A stretch of DNA of 64,000 nucleotides. It comes from an uncultured Eubacteriales bacterium. Its GTDB lineage: Bacteria; Bacillota; Clostridia; Oscillospirales; Oscillospiraceae. Below are positions 52,205 to 59,752 of this stretch, piece by piece. The first letter of the stretch is position 1, and the number at the start of each line of letters is the position of its first letter. The stretch covers positions 33,050 to 97,049 of the forward strand of contig ONPN01000010.1 in NCBI GenBank assembly GCA_900319695.1. Direction: 5' to 3'. The notes under the pieces were generated by a model. It searched no databases, was not told the DNA's origin, and saw only the letters and a program-made list of their open reading frames with translations. The position numbers were made by a program, and so were the translations under genes.

Positions 52205-53273
52205 ATTCGTATTTCCACGCCGCGGCGCAGGCGCCCTCCGAGGACACCATGCAGGGGCCGACCGGGTCCTCCGGCGTGCAGCGCTTGCCGAACAGCGGGC
52301 AGAGCGCCGGCGCGAGTCTGCCGGTGATGACCTCGCCGCAGCGGCAGGCCGTCGGCGTCTCGCTTGTCGGGATCGTGATCTTGAAGCGCCGCTGCGCGTC
52401 ATAGTCTGACAGCTCTTCACGCAGGCCGAGGCCGCTTTTCTCAATTCCGCCGAGGCCGCGCCAAAGATCAAAGCGGGTCTCAAAGCACTCCTCCATGATC
52501 CGCTGCGCCAGCCTGTTGCCGTCAAAGCTGACCGCGCGGGTATATTCGTTTTCCAGTTTCGGCTCCTTCTCGCTGAGCTGTTTGACCAGCTTATACACCG
52601 CGAGCAGGATGTCCTCCGGTTCAAATCCGGCCACCACAGCGGGCAGGTCGTATTCGTCCGGCAAAAAGCGAAAGCCCTTCGCGCCGATGATCGTCGCCAC
52701 ATGGCCGGGGCAGAGAAAACCGTCGACGTTAAAGCCGTCCGACTTGATCAGCGCCCTGAGCGCAGGCTCCACGGTTTTGAGCATGGACCAGAGCGTGAAG
52801 TTCTTCGCGCCCTTCTCCCTCGCCGTCAGCACAGCGGCGGCTGTGCCGGGGGCTGTGGTTTCAAAGCCGACGCCGAGGAAGACCACCTGCCTGTCCGGGT
52901 TTTTCAGGGCGAGCTCCACCGCGTCCACAGCGGAGTAAACCGTCTCGACGTGCGCGCCGAGGGCCCTTCGCCTCAACAGGCTGTCCCCCGCCCGGCTGCC
53001 GGGCACGCGCAGCATGTCGCCGTAGCTGGCGAGGATCACGTCCTTCTCCATGCTCAGCTCCAGCACCTTGTCGATCACCTGCGGCGGCGTGACGCAGACC
53101 GGGCAGCCCGGCCCGGACAGGAGCTTCACCGTCGAAGGCAGCATGGACTTGAGGCCGGAGGCGGCGATCGCCATGGTGTGGGTGCCGCAGACCTCCATCA
53201 GGCGCAGCTCCCTCGGGGCCAGGCGTTCGATCCCGTCTAAAAGGCGGCGCGTCTTCTCCTTATCCCAGGGCAT
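52194..53273 (-). CDS. hypD: Hydrogenase maturation factor HypD
   Basis: 359 residues. Motifs: MEVCGTHTMAI with the first conserved cysteine, GPGCPVCVTP for the pair that holds the iron, and GFETTAPG, then the C-terminal 4Fe-4S cysteine set (CRCGEVITG, CPLFGKRCTP, GPCMVSSEGAC). It builds Fe(CN)2CO with HypC. The last residues CLP and the stop are read from a family B repeat. It overlaps hypC by 14 bases. Confidence 0.95.
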   Translation of the reverse strand: MPWDKEKTRRLLDGIERLAPRELRLMEVCGTHTMAIAASGLKSMLPSTVKLLSGPGCPVCVTPPQVIDKVLELSMEKDVILASYGDMLRVPGSRAGDSLLRRRALGAHVETVYSAVDAVELALKNPDRQVVFLGVGFETTAPGTAAAVLTAREKGAKNFTLWSMLKTVEPALRALIKSDGFNVDGFLCPGHVATIIGAKGFRFLPDEYDLPAVVAGFEPEDILLAVYKLVKQLSEKEPKLENEYTRAVSFDGNRLAQRIMEECFETRFDLWRGLGGIEKSGLGLREELSDYDAQRRFKITIPTSETPTACRCGEVITGRLAPALCPLFGKRCTPEDPVGPCMVSSEGACAAAWKYECLP

Positions 53274-53481
53274 CGCGCACTTCCTCCCAGGCCTCCAGAT
53301 CGTCCAGAGCCTGCTGTTCCGGTAATCTCTCGATGGCGAAGCCCGCGTGGACGATCACATAGTCGCCGACCTGCGGGTTTTCGATGAAGTCCACCCGGAT
53401 CTCCCGGCGCATCCCCATCGCCTCGCCGATGGCGGTATTGCCGTTTATCTCAAGCAATTGCAGGGGTATCGCAAGACACAT
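53260..53481 (-). CDS. hypC: Hydrogenase assembly chaperone HypC
   Basis: 73 residues, the usual size. It starts MCLAIPLQLLEI with the essential Cys2, and GDYVIVHAGFAIERL is the family block. ATG at 53481 is preceded by AAGGAG. It carries the iron-ligand unit from HypD to the large subunit. Confidence 0.94.
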   Translation of the reverse strand: MCLAIPLQLLEINGNTAIGEAMGMRREIRVDFIENPQVGDYVIVHAGFAIERLPEQQALDDLEAWEEVRDALG

Positions 53482-53499
53482 AGAATCAATCTCCTTATT

Positions 53500-53600
53500 G
53501 GCTCCCCTGCAAGGGGAGCTGTCAGCGAAGCTGACTGAGGGGTTCGTCCGTCGTTGGAAACCCCTCCGCCCTTCGGGCACCTCCCCTTTCAGGGGAGGCA
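53500..53600. repeat. Family B repeat copy 2, overlapping the end of hypF
   Basis: Same opening (GGCTCCCCTGCAAGGGGAGC) and closing (CTCCCCTTTCAGGGGAGGC) hairpins as the copy at 52089. The middle has GTCAGCGAAGCTGAC. Its closing hairpin supplies the final CLP codons and stop of hypF. Confidence 0.85.
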
Positions 53601-55820
53601 AGCCGCGGCGATCATGAGCTGGCCCAGGGACAGCCCCTCGTCGTTGGCGGACACCCGCCGGTGCCGCAGCACGCGGAAGCCCTCGGCCGAAAGCCTCTCG
53701 GGAAGCCGCTTCATCACATACAGATTCTGAAAGCTGCCGCCGGAGAGAGCGACCGTGTTCAACCCGCTCGCCTCCCGCGCCCTGACGCACTGGCGGACAG
53801 CCATTTCAATCAGCGTGTTCATAAACCTTGCCGCGAGGCGTCCGGGCTCTGTCCCCGCGTCCCGCTCTTTGACCAGCGCGCGTATCATCTCCCGCCAGTC
53901 GAAGCGCAGCGGTGTCCCGTCCAATACGATTGGGAACACACCGTCGTCCTCCGTCGCCGCAGCTTCGAGCAGGACCGCGCCCTGCCCCTCATAGCTGCAC
54001 CGCGTCTTGATGTTGAGAATCGCTGCCACGCCGTCGAACAGCCGCCCTATCCCGGAGGACAGCGGGCAGTTGAGCCCGGCGCGCACCATCTTTTCATACA
54101 GCCCGGCGTTGGGGATCTCCCCCGCCTCCAGCCCCGCCTCACGCAGCAGGGCGAAGGCCAGGCGGTCAATCTCCTTTGTCGCCAGATCCCCGCCGATCAA
54201 CGGGATGGGCCTGATCGACCCGAAGCGCTCAAAGCCTTGATAATCGCCGATCAGGCACTCGGCGCCCCAGCTTGTCCCGTCGGTGCCGAGGCCCACGCCG
54301 TCCCACACAAGGCCGATGACCTTTTCCTCGACCAAATTGTCCGCCAGACAGGCGGCGAGGTGGGCGTGGTGGTGCTGAACGCGGATGAGCGCTGTCCCCT
54401 CTTGTTTTGCCCGCTCGGCGGCGTACTCGGTGGATAAATAGTCCGGGTGCAGATCGCAGACCAGAGCTTTCGGATGGATGTCGAACAGGCGCTCAAAATG
54501 CGCGATCTGTTCGGTATAGCAGTCGAAGGTCTCCATGTTTTTGAGATCCCCGATGTGCTGGCTCGGGAAGACATAGGCCCCGCGCGAGAGGCAGAAGCTG
54601 GCCTTCTGCTCGGCCCCGCAGGCGAGGATGGGCGGCAGCTCCCGCTGCATGCGCACGGGAAACGGCACATAGCCGCGTGAGCGCCGGGCAAAGTACTCTT
54701 TTCCGTCCAATACCCAGCCGAGCGAGTCGTCGCAGCGGGTCTGAATGTCCCGGTTGTGGAGCAGAAAGCCGTCCGCGATGCCGCGCAGCTTCCGCACGGC
54801 CTCGTCGTTCCCGGTGATCATGGGCGTGTCTGAGAGGTTCGCGCTTGTCATCACGAGCATGTCGATGTCGTCCCCGAACAGCAGCACATGCAGCGGCGTA
54901 TACGGCAGCATCACGCCGACATAGGCGTTTTCGCTGATGTGCCAAAGCCCCGGCTCTCTCTTTTTCAATAAGACGATGGGCCGCCGGAAGCCCTCGAGCA
55001 CCGCGCGCTCCCCGTCGGAAAGCTCGCAGCCTTTCGCCGCGCAGTCCGCGTTCCGGCACATGACGGCGAAGGGCTTCTCGTCCCGCTGCTTGCGGCGTCT
55101 GAGCGTTTGGGCGATCTCGGGCTCGTCGCAGCGGCAGGCGAGGTGGATGCCGCCCAGTCCCTTGACCGCGACGATGCCTCCCGCCTTCAGCGTACTTCGC
55201 GCAAGCTCAATGGCGTCTCCCTCGACGCGCTGCCCCTCCGCGTTCAGATAGAAGACCTCCGGCCCGCAGACCGGGCAGCAGTCCGGCTGGGCGTGGTAGC
55301 GCCGGTTTTCGATGTCACGGTATTCCCTGTCGCAGTCAGGACACATGGGAAAGGCCGCCATGGAGGTCTTCACCCGGTCATAGGGCACGTCCTTGATGAT
55401 CGTAAAGCGCGGGCCGCAGTTCGTGCAGTTGATGAAGGGGTAGCGGTAGCGGCGGTCCTTCGGGTCCGAAAGCTCCCGCAGGCAGTCGTCACAGATGCAG
55501 ATGTCGGGAGAAATGAGCGTGTCGCGCAGGGCCTCGGTCTTGCTGGACAGAATTTGAAAATCGGTGAAGCCCTTGAGTTCATCCGAATATTCCGTTTCGA
55601 TCTCCTCGATCACGGCGAGCTTCGGCGCGCGCCGGGGCAGCTCCGCAATGAACGCCTCAAGCTGCGCCCGCTCCCCCTCGAGCTCCAGCTCCACGCCGGA
55701 GGAGCTGTTTTTGATCGTACCGTGCAAGTCCCGCTCCCGCACCAGCCTGTGGATGAAGGGCCGAAAGCCGACTCCCTGTACGATGCCGCGAATATGTATC
55801 CACGCGCGGTTCAAGCTCAA
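53589..55820 (-). CDS. hypF: Carbamoyltransferase HypF
   Basis: 743 residues, normal for HypF. Domains in order: acylphosphatase (RGIVQGVGFRPFIHRL), two zinc fingers (CICDDCLREL to CTNCGPRFT, and CPDCDREY to CCPVCGPEV), a YrdC-like part (GGIVAVKGLGGIHLAC) and a Kae1-like part (VRVQHHHAHLAACLAD, LSGGSFQN). It makes thiocarbamate on HypE from carbamoyl phosphate. The TTG at 55820 was chosen because GGAGGAG lies just before it and the protein start fits the family. It opens the hyp operon. Confidence 0.94.
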   Translation of the reverse strand: MSLNRAWIHIRGIVQGVGFRPFIHRLVRERDLHGTIKNSSSGVELELEGERAQLEAFIAELPRRAPKLAVIEEIETEYSDELKGFTDFQILSSKTEALRDTLISPDICICDDCLRELSDPKDRRYRYPFINCTNCGPRFTIIKDVPYDRVKTSMAAFPMCPDCDREYRDIENRRYHAQPDCCPVCGPEVFYLNAEGQRVEGDAIELARSTLKAGGIVAVKGLGGIHLACRCDEPEIAQTLRRRKQRDEKPFAVMCRNADCAAKGCELSDGERAVLEGFRRPIVLLKKREPGLWHISENAYVGVMLPYTPLHVLLFGDDIDMLVMTSANLSDTPMITGNDEAVRKLRGIADGFLLHNRDIQTRCDDSLGWVLDGKEYFARRSRGYVPFPVRMQRELPPILACGAEQKASFCLSRGAYVFPSQHIGDLKNMETFDCYTEQIAHFERLFDIHPKALVCDLHPDYLSTEYAAERAKQEGTALIRVQHHHAHLAACLADNLVEEKVIGLVWDGVGLGTDGTSWGAECLIGDYQGFERFGSIRPIPLIGGDLATKEIDRLAFALLREAGLEAGEIPNAGLYEKMVRAGLNCPLSSGIGRLFDGVAAILNIKTRCSYEGQGAVLLEAAATEDDGVFPIVLDGTPLRFDWREMIRALVKERDAGTEPGRLAARFMNTLIEMAVRQCVRAREASGLNTVALSGGSFQNLYVMKRLPERLSAEGFRVLRHRRVSANDEGLSLGQLMIAAACLP

Positions 55821-55900
55821 TCCGTCTCCTCCTGCCGAATATTTCCATAAAAGCGGAAGTTGGTTAAATATATGACAAGATTACATAAAAAACCTTTATT

Positions 55901-55928
55901 ATTATAGCACAGTTTGTACAATTTACAA
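55901..55928 (-). promoter_or_regulatory. Promoter for the hyp-hydrogenase operon
   Basis: On the minus strand TTGTAA (55928-55923) and TATAAT (55906-55901), spacing 16, 81 bases before hypF. No other good promoter is seen down to the palindrome gap at 48.8 kb. Confidence 0.65.
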
Positions 55929-55961
55929 GAACAGTCTTCTGTTTTCCTATAATTTTGACAA

Positions 55962-55987
55962 GCGGGGCCGCTTTGTCACAGCCCCGC
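55962..55987 (-). terminator. Hairpin overlapping the end of spoVAC
   Basis: GCGGGGC (55962-55968) pairs with GCCCCGC (55981-55987). On the minus strand it lies at the spoVAC stop and is followed by TTGTCAAAATT. A weak terminator candidate. Confidence 0.45.
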
Positions 55988-56425
55988 CTTACCCATAAGC
56001 CACAGGATCAGCCCATAGACCGCGCCGGCGCTCACGCCGTAGACGATGACGGGGCCCGCGATCACGAACATTTTAGCGGCCGTGCCGGTGATTTTCCCCT
56101 CGGTTTTGAATTCCAGGGCCGGCGCCGTGACGGCGTTTGCAAAACCCGTGATGGGCACCAGCGTTCCCGCTCCGCCGAACTTGGCCAGCCTGTCATAGAC
56201 GCCGAGGGCCGTGAGCGCCGCGCCCAGCACAATGAGCGTCACCGCGACCGCCGTGGACGCGGCCTCCTCGTCGAGCCCGCGCGATGAATAAAAGCGGCTC
56301 AGCGCCTCGCCGACCGCGCAGATCAGCCCGCCCGTCACAAAGGCGCGCAGCATGTTCCGCCCCGCCCTGGAGCGCGGCATGTGCTGTTCGGCGTATTGCT
56401 TATACTCTTCCCTGTTCATGTCCAT
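55976..56425 (-). CDS. spoVAC: SpoVAC-like stage V sporulation protein
   Basis: 149 residues from the ATG at 56425, which has AGGAG eight bases before it. The family pattern is clear: MLRAFVTGGLICAVGEAL, LIVLGAALTALGVYDRLAKFGGAGTLVPITGFANAV, FKTEGKITGTAAKMFVIAGPVIVYG. SpoVA proteins move dipicolinic acid across spore membranes. The partner genes spoVAD and spoVAE are not next to it, so it may be an extra copy of SpoVAC type. It supports an endospore-forming host. Confidence 0.88.
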   Translation of the reverse strand: MDMNREEYKQYAEQHMPRSRAGRNMLRAFVTGGLICAVGEALSRFYSSRGLDEEAASTAVAVTLIVLGAALTALGVYDRLAKFGGAGTLVPITGFANAVTAPALEFKTEGKITGTAAKMFVIAGPVIVYGVSAGAVYGLILWLMGKAGL

Positions 56426-56512
56426 GCTTGTCTCTCCTCTCATGCAGAAACAGTGTCTGCCGCACATCTCCTGTTTATTCTCCGAAAAGATCGAAAAAAG
56501 AAAAAATAATTC

Positions 56513-56541
56513 TTGACTTTCGCAGAGCATCGCTTTATAAT
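56513..56541 (+). promoter_or_regulatory. Promoter for the tRNA-Ser gene
   Basis: TTGACT at 56513-56518 and TATAAT at 56536-56541, spacing 17, 41 bases before the tRNA. Confidence 0.8.
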
Positions 56542-56582
56542 AAGCAAGCTGACAAGTTCATAGAAAACTTCTTGAGCAATAC

Positions 56583-56672
56583 GGAGATGTCGCGTAGTTG
56601 GTCGAGCGCGCACGATTGGAAATCGTGTAGGGGTCAAAAGCTCCTCGAGAGTTCGAATCTCTCCATCCGCCA
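56583..56672 (+). tRNA. tRNA-Ser (anticodon GGA), acceptor stem partly unpaired
   Basis: D arm (GCG/CGC), anticodon stem CACGA/TCGTG with loop TTGGAAA (anticodon GGA), long variable arm (GGGG/CTCC) and T arm GAGAG-TTCGAAT-CTCTC are all present, and CCA is encoded at 56670-56672. The 5' strand GGAGATG would need CATCTCC, but CATCCG follows the T arm, two bases short. So the outer acceptor pairs are lost. The gene marks the edge of the integrated element. Confidence 0.8.
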
Positions 56673-56680
56673 CTTGGAAG

Positions 56681-56715
56681 GGGTCCGCTTCTGTTATGGA
56701 AGCGGGCTCTTTTTT
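56681..56715 (+). terminator. Terminator after tRNA-Ser
   Basis: CCGCTTC (56685-56691) pairs with GAAGCGG (56699-56705), extended by G-T and G-C pairs to 11, followed by TTTTTT. It should also serve the integrase from the other side only weakly. Confidence 0.8.
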
Positions 56716-56802
56716 GCGTTTGAGCGATCCGAACTCTCGAAAAAGTTCATATTTTGAATTGTGCGTTTTTCGCTTTTTCCTGTTTTCCCTTATTTTTTCC
56801 CT

Positions 56803-58026
56803 TTAAGCCTTTTCCTTGGCTTTCGGAAGGATGTTCTGAATGAAATTGCTCATACGGGACGCGCTCGCAATCGCCATGGAGGATTTGCGGTGTCCGTAGC
56901 GATCCAGCAGGATAATGCTGTAGTGCCCCATGTTTTTCCTCACCGTCTCAGGATCGTCTCCGTTGCCGAGGGAGTTGGTGGCATACGCATGTCTCAGGTC
57001 GTGAAGCCTCTGCTCTCCCAGGCCGATGTTCTCAACGATCCTTTTGAAGTTTTCGTAAACGGTGCAGGGATACAGATGCCCGCCGAATTCTCCGGTGAAA
57101 ACCAGATTCCATTCGTTATTCCAGGCTTTTCCCGCGAGCTTTTTGAGTCTGGCCTGTTCTTCCTGCTGTTCCCGAAGCCAGCCCATCACCTCAGCCGCTA
57201 CGCGCACCTCTCTGATCTTTCTTCGTTTGGGAAGCCCGATGTAATATGTTTTTGCCTCATTGTCACGGAGGAGCTGCTGTCTGATCATGATCGTGTTGTG
57301 TTTCCAGTCGATCTTGTCCCAGGCAAGTCCAAGCACCTCCCCTTCCCGCATTCCGGTAAACAGCGTCACCAGATAGAGCAGACGATATTTGTGATCCGCG
57401 ATTTCCTCAATAAAGCGGGTCAGATCCTCGTCCTCCATGGGAGTGCGTTCCTTCTCGTCCGCCTTCGGCAGTTCGATCTTCCCTGTCGAGGCGTCTGCCG
57501 GATTTCTCGCAATCAGGTCAAGCGCCACGGCTTTGTTGAGCGCCCTGTGAAATGTCCCGTGAATATCCCGAACCGTTTTGGGATTCAGAGGCTCTCCGGT
57601 CCGTTTATTCCTCAGTCCGTTGTAAAACCTTTGAATCATAATCGGTGTGAGCTTGGAAAGCGGGATCGCGCCGAGTGCGGGGATAATGTGATTTCGGCAA
57701 TCGGATTTATAGCTGCAGACCGTATTGCGCGCTATTCCGACAAGATATTCATTCTGCCAGATTGTAAGCCATTCCCCCACGGTCAATTTGCAGGGCTCAA
57801 GGTAAACGCCGTCATCAATTTCTTTTGTGATGCTCTTTACTTTCTGGGTTACTTCCTTCTGCGTTTTGCCGCTCACAGATCTCTGGATCTGTTTGCCCGT
57901 TCCGGGATCGTATCCCACAGTGCAGCGGCCCTCCCAGTAGGTGTACTCAACGCCGTTCCTCGTGATGGTCTTCTTTCGGATGTTCCCCATTCCTGCGGCT
58001 GTTCGATTTTTGCCCTTCTGCGCCAT
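56803..58026 (-). CDS. int: Tyrosine-type site-specific integrase
   Basis: 407 residues. Order: an Arm-type N-terminal region (TRNGVEYTYWEGRCTVGYD), a SAM-like core-binding domain (LTVGEWLTIWQNEYL onward), and the catalytic domain with TGMREGEVLGLAW (Arg), LHDLRHAYATN (HxxR) and MGHYSIILLDRYGHR (His and Tyr). ATG at 58026 has AAAGGAGG before it. Its end points to the tRNA-Ser gene, the normal layout for an element that uses a tRNA as target. Its leader contains a repeat shared with the xis-like gene upstream. Confidence 0.93.
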   Translation of the reverse strand: MAQKGKNRTAAGMGNIRKKTITRNGVEYTYWEGRCTVGYDPGTGKQIQRSVSGKTQKEVTQKVKSITKEIDDGVYLEPCKLTVGEWLTIWQNEYLVGIARNTVCSYKSDCRNHIIPALGAIPLSKLTPIMIQRFYNGLRNKRTGEPLNPKTVRDIHGTFHRALNKAVALDLIARNPADASTGKIELPKADEKERTPMEDEDLTRFIEEIADHKYRLLYLVTLFTGMREGEVLGLAWDKIDWKHNTIMIRQQLLRDNEAKTYYIGLPKRRKIREVRVAAEVMGWLREQQEEQARLKKLAGKAWNNEWNLVFTGEFGGHLYPCTVYENFKRIVENIGLGEQRLHDLRHAYATNSLGNGDDPETVRKNMGHYSIILLDRYGHRKSSMAIASASRMSNFIQNILPKAKEKA

Positions 58027-58078
58027 TGTCGTCCTCCTTTCAGATGCGCAGGGCGTATCCAACGAGCATAATACGCCC
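58027..58078 (-). promoter_or_regulatory. Leader repeat before int with inverted repeat
   Basis: GGGCGTAT (58051-58058) and ATACGCCC (58071-58078) form an inverted repeat. The whole stretch up to the ribosome binding site matches the leader before the xis-like gene at 58382-58431. Confidence 0.6.
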
Positions 58079-58093
58079 ACACGCTGCCGGAAG

Positions 58094-58381
58094 TCAACGA
58101 GAACAATTCGGAACCGTCGAAAGAAGTTCGCGGATAGATTCTTTCGGGATTCGGTACTGTACGCCTGCTCTGTAACAGCTGATCTTATCCGAACGGACGA
58201 GATTATAAGCCGTGTTCAAGCCGATCTGCAGTGTCTTTGCAAGATCTTCGACTGTCAGGAAAAGCGGGAGTTCATCATAAGATTTGTACATATTCTTTAC
58301 CTCATTATCTTCCTGCTTGCTGGAATTTTCTTGAATGCTGTTTTCGCGTTTCCTTGGGATCACTTTCACCGTGTACGACAT
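58094..58381 (-). CDS. Excisionase-like helix-turn-helix protein
   Basis: 95 residues. The C-terminal half is a MerR/excisionase-type HTH (FLTVEDLAKTLQIGLNTAYN, then YRIPKESIRELL). The first 45 residues are polar and look unstructured; a second start at the Met of MYKSYDELP has its own GAGG and would give the usual short excisionase. AAGGAGG precedes the ATG at 58381. It should direct excision and probably controls int, which is 67 bases downstream. Confidence 0.85.
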   Translation of the reverse strand: MSYTVKVIPRKRENSIQENSSKQEDNEVKNMYKSYDELPLFLTVEDLAKTLQIGLNTAYNLVRSDKISCYRAGVQYRIPKESIRELLSTVPNCSR

Positions 58382-58431
58382 TCTTGTCCTCCTTTCAAAT
58401 TCGTACAGGGCGTATCCAGCAAGCACAATAC
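58382..58431 (-). promoter_or_regulatory. Leader repeat before the xis-like gene
   Basis: Shares CCTCCTTTCA, GGGCGTATCCA and GCA-AATAC with the int leader at near the same spacing. The second half of the inverted repeat is lost here (ATACCGTC). Confidence 0.6.
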
Positions 58432-58827
58432 CGTCTGTATTTGAAAGAAGCAACTGTTTTCTGCAACTTTATCAGAATGTTCACAATAAGTGGGCCGTTC
58501 TTATTTTTTCTGAGCGGCCCACTTGTGTTTATTGAGCTTTTGACCTTACCTGTACTCGACACTACTCCCCCAGGTATGGGCGGTCAGCTAAACTGCGGCG
58601 GGCGCCACACTCCGGGAATCTCACCCCTCCGAGGATCGCTCCGAGCTGCCCGGTCGGGCAGGGGTACCATTATAGGCAGAGGAGGTCTTTGCGAGACGGC
58701 CTGCCGTGGCCGCTTTTGGATGGGCTGAACCGCTCGTCACCTTGCTGCCGTTCATTTGATGCGGGATCACTGCCCCGCACAGGTGGTCTTGGCGTACCCT
58801 CCGCATCGCTCGTTCCTCTGCTGATGT
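58432..58827 (-). ncRNA. Structured untranslated leader of the xis-int transcript
   Basis: From a strong minus-strand promoter (58828-58856) to the xis-like leader lie about 400 bases without a supported gene. Hairpins: AAGTGGGCCG/CGGCCCACTT (58488-58497 with 58515-58524), CTGCCC/GGGCAG (58646-58651 with 58656-58661), ACGGC/GCCGT (58696-58707) and GCGGG/CCCGC (58761-58778). A 61-codon minus-strand frame (58621-58806) has no ribosome binding site or known domain. I read the region as a regulatory RNA leader, which is inference. Confidence 0.5.
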
Positions 58828-58856
58828 TATTTAGCTGCCGGATGTTCACTTGTCAA
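58828..58856 (-). promoter_or_regulatory. Promoter reading into the leader, xis and int
   Basis: On the minus strand TTGACA (58856-58851) and TAAATA (58833-58828), spacing 17. It lies just after the end of the sigma factor gene. Confidence 0.65.
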
Positions 58857-58930
58857 GGAGCAGTGCAGGGAAAATGTCCCCTCACTTATCGCCGGTTCTC
58901 AAACTGTTTTACAACCTTTTTGCCGCGTTT

Positions 58931-59401
58931 TTAGAAAATTTTTTTGATCCTTTCTTCTGCCTGCCTGATAGACTTGGAGACAGCCTGTTGAGAAGTCTTC
59001 TCAGCAGCAGCTATCTCTTCCTCTGTCATCTCCTCAATGTAATACAGCCAGAGCCGTTTGAATTGCTTTTCTGTGAGGAGCTTTCGAATTCTGTCTGCCT
59101 TTTCAATTGCGTCGCCTTTCGCCTGCTCTCTTTCAAAATCCCGCTCCATTCTATCTTCCGGTCCTTCAGTCGCCAGGGCGCTCTCGCGGATTCCCTCAAC
59201 GGAAACAGTGTGGTTGCTCTCCACATGGTTTTTCTTCTCTGTCTCGTGATAGTTTTCGTCAGACCATGCCTTGAGTTTGGGAAACTCTGTTTCTGCCGCA
59301 AAGTCTTCTTCAGTCACGCGGATCGGCTTTCCCCGATCCAGGTAAACAATTGCATCCGGATCTCTTTTGTTCAAAGCGTAGATGCTGTTTTTATCTTGCA
59401 T
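58931..59401 (-). CDS. Sigma-70-like factor of the mobile element
   Basis: 156 residues. The N-terminal half is acidic and not like a sigma factor core (AIVYLDRGKPIRVTEEDFAAE). The C-terminal 65 residues are region 4-like: LLTEKQFKRLWLYYIEEMTEEEIAAAEKTSQQAVSKSIRQAEERIKKIF, an HTH. Such short proteins are usual in Tn916-like and other clostridial elements next to xis-int. GGAGG lies seven bases before the ATG and can be hidden in a hairpin. Confidence 0.82.
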   Translation of the reverse strand: MQDKNSIYALNKRDPDAIVYLDRGKPIRVTEEDFAAETEFPKLKAWSDENYHETEKKNHVESNHTVSVEGIRESALATEGPEDRMERDFEREQAKGDAIEKADRIRKLLTEKQFKRLWLYYIEEMTEEEIAAAEKTSQQAVSKSIRQAEERIKKIF

Positions 59402-59409
59402 CTTTTATA

Positions 59410-59446
59410 CCTCCGTTCAGATTTCGTATGAAAAATCGAACGGAGG
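59410..59446 (-). promoter_or_regulatory. Hairpin that includes the sigma factor ribosome binding site
   Basis: CCTCCGTTC (59410-59418) pairs with GAACGGAGG (59438-59446) around ATTT/AAAT. On the minus strand its second arm holds the GGAGG of the sigma factor gene, so folding would block translation. Confidence 0.65.
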
Positions 59447-59608
59447 CCGGAGGGCTGCGGCAGCGCATAAAAATTAACATGAATCTTTGGTTAAAACAGC
59501 CTCCTTTACTGGCGTTTTATCCAAACAGTTCATTTTTTAGGCGTAAAAAAGATCATTCCTTAAGGCACGCTGCGCCTCCTGCCGTAAGCACACAATCATT
59601 GCCCTGTA

Positions 59609-59654
59609 ATATGCAAGCACCCCAGCCCACAAGGTGGCCGGGGTGCTTGCATAT
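59609..59654. terminator. Long hairpin terminator candidate
   Basis: A perfect 15-base stem ATATGCAAGCACCCC (59609-59623) with GGGGTGCTTGCATAT (59640-59654). It lies between the nucleotidyltransferase remnant and the sigma factor gene. The rest of 59447-59752 holds no supported gene. Confidence 0.65.
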
Positions 59655-59752
59655 GGTATTGTTTATGAAAGGTGGGAATTTCTGCATTCCGGGATACGTC
59701 AGCTGCGTTCATCGATATTTGGTTGATACCGTATTGGTCATCCCCCTTGTTT

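Noticed and set aside
58621-58806. A 61-residue minus-strand protein in the xis leader
   Set aside because: No ribosome binding site at its start; low-complexity composition; the hairpins suggest an RNA. Kept open as an alternative in the finding.
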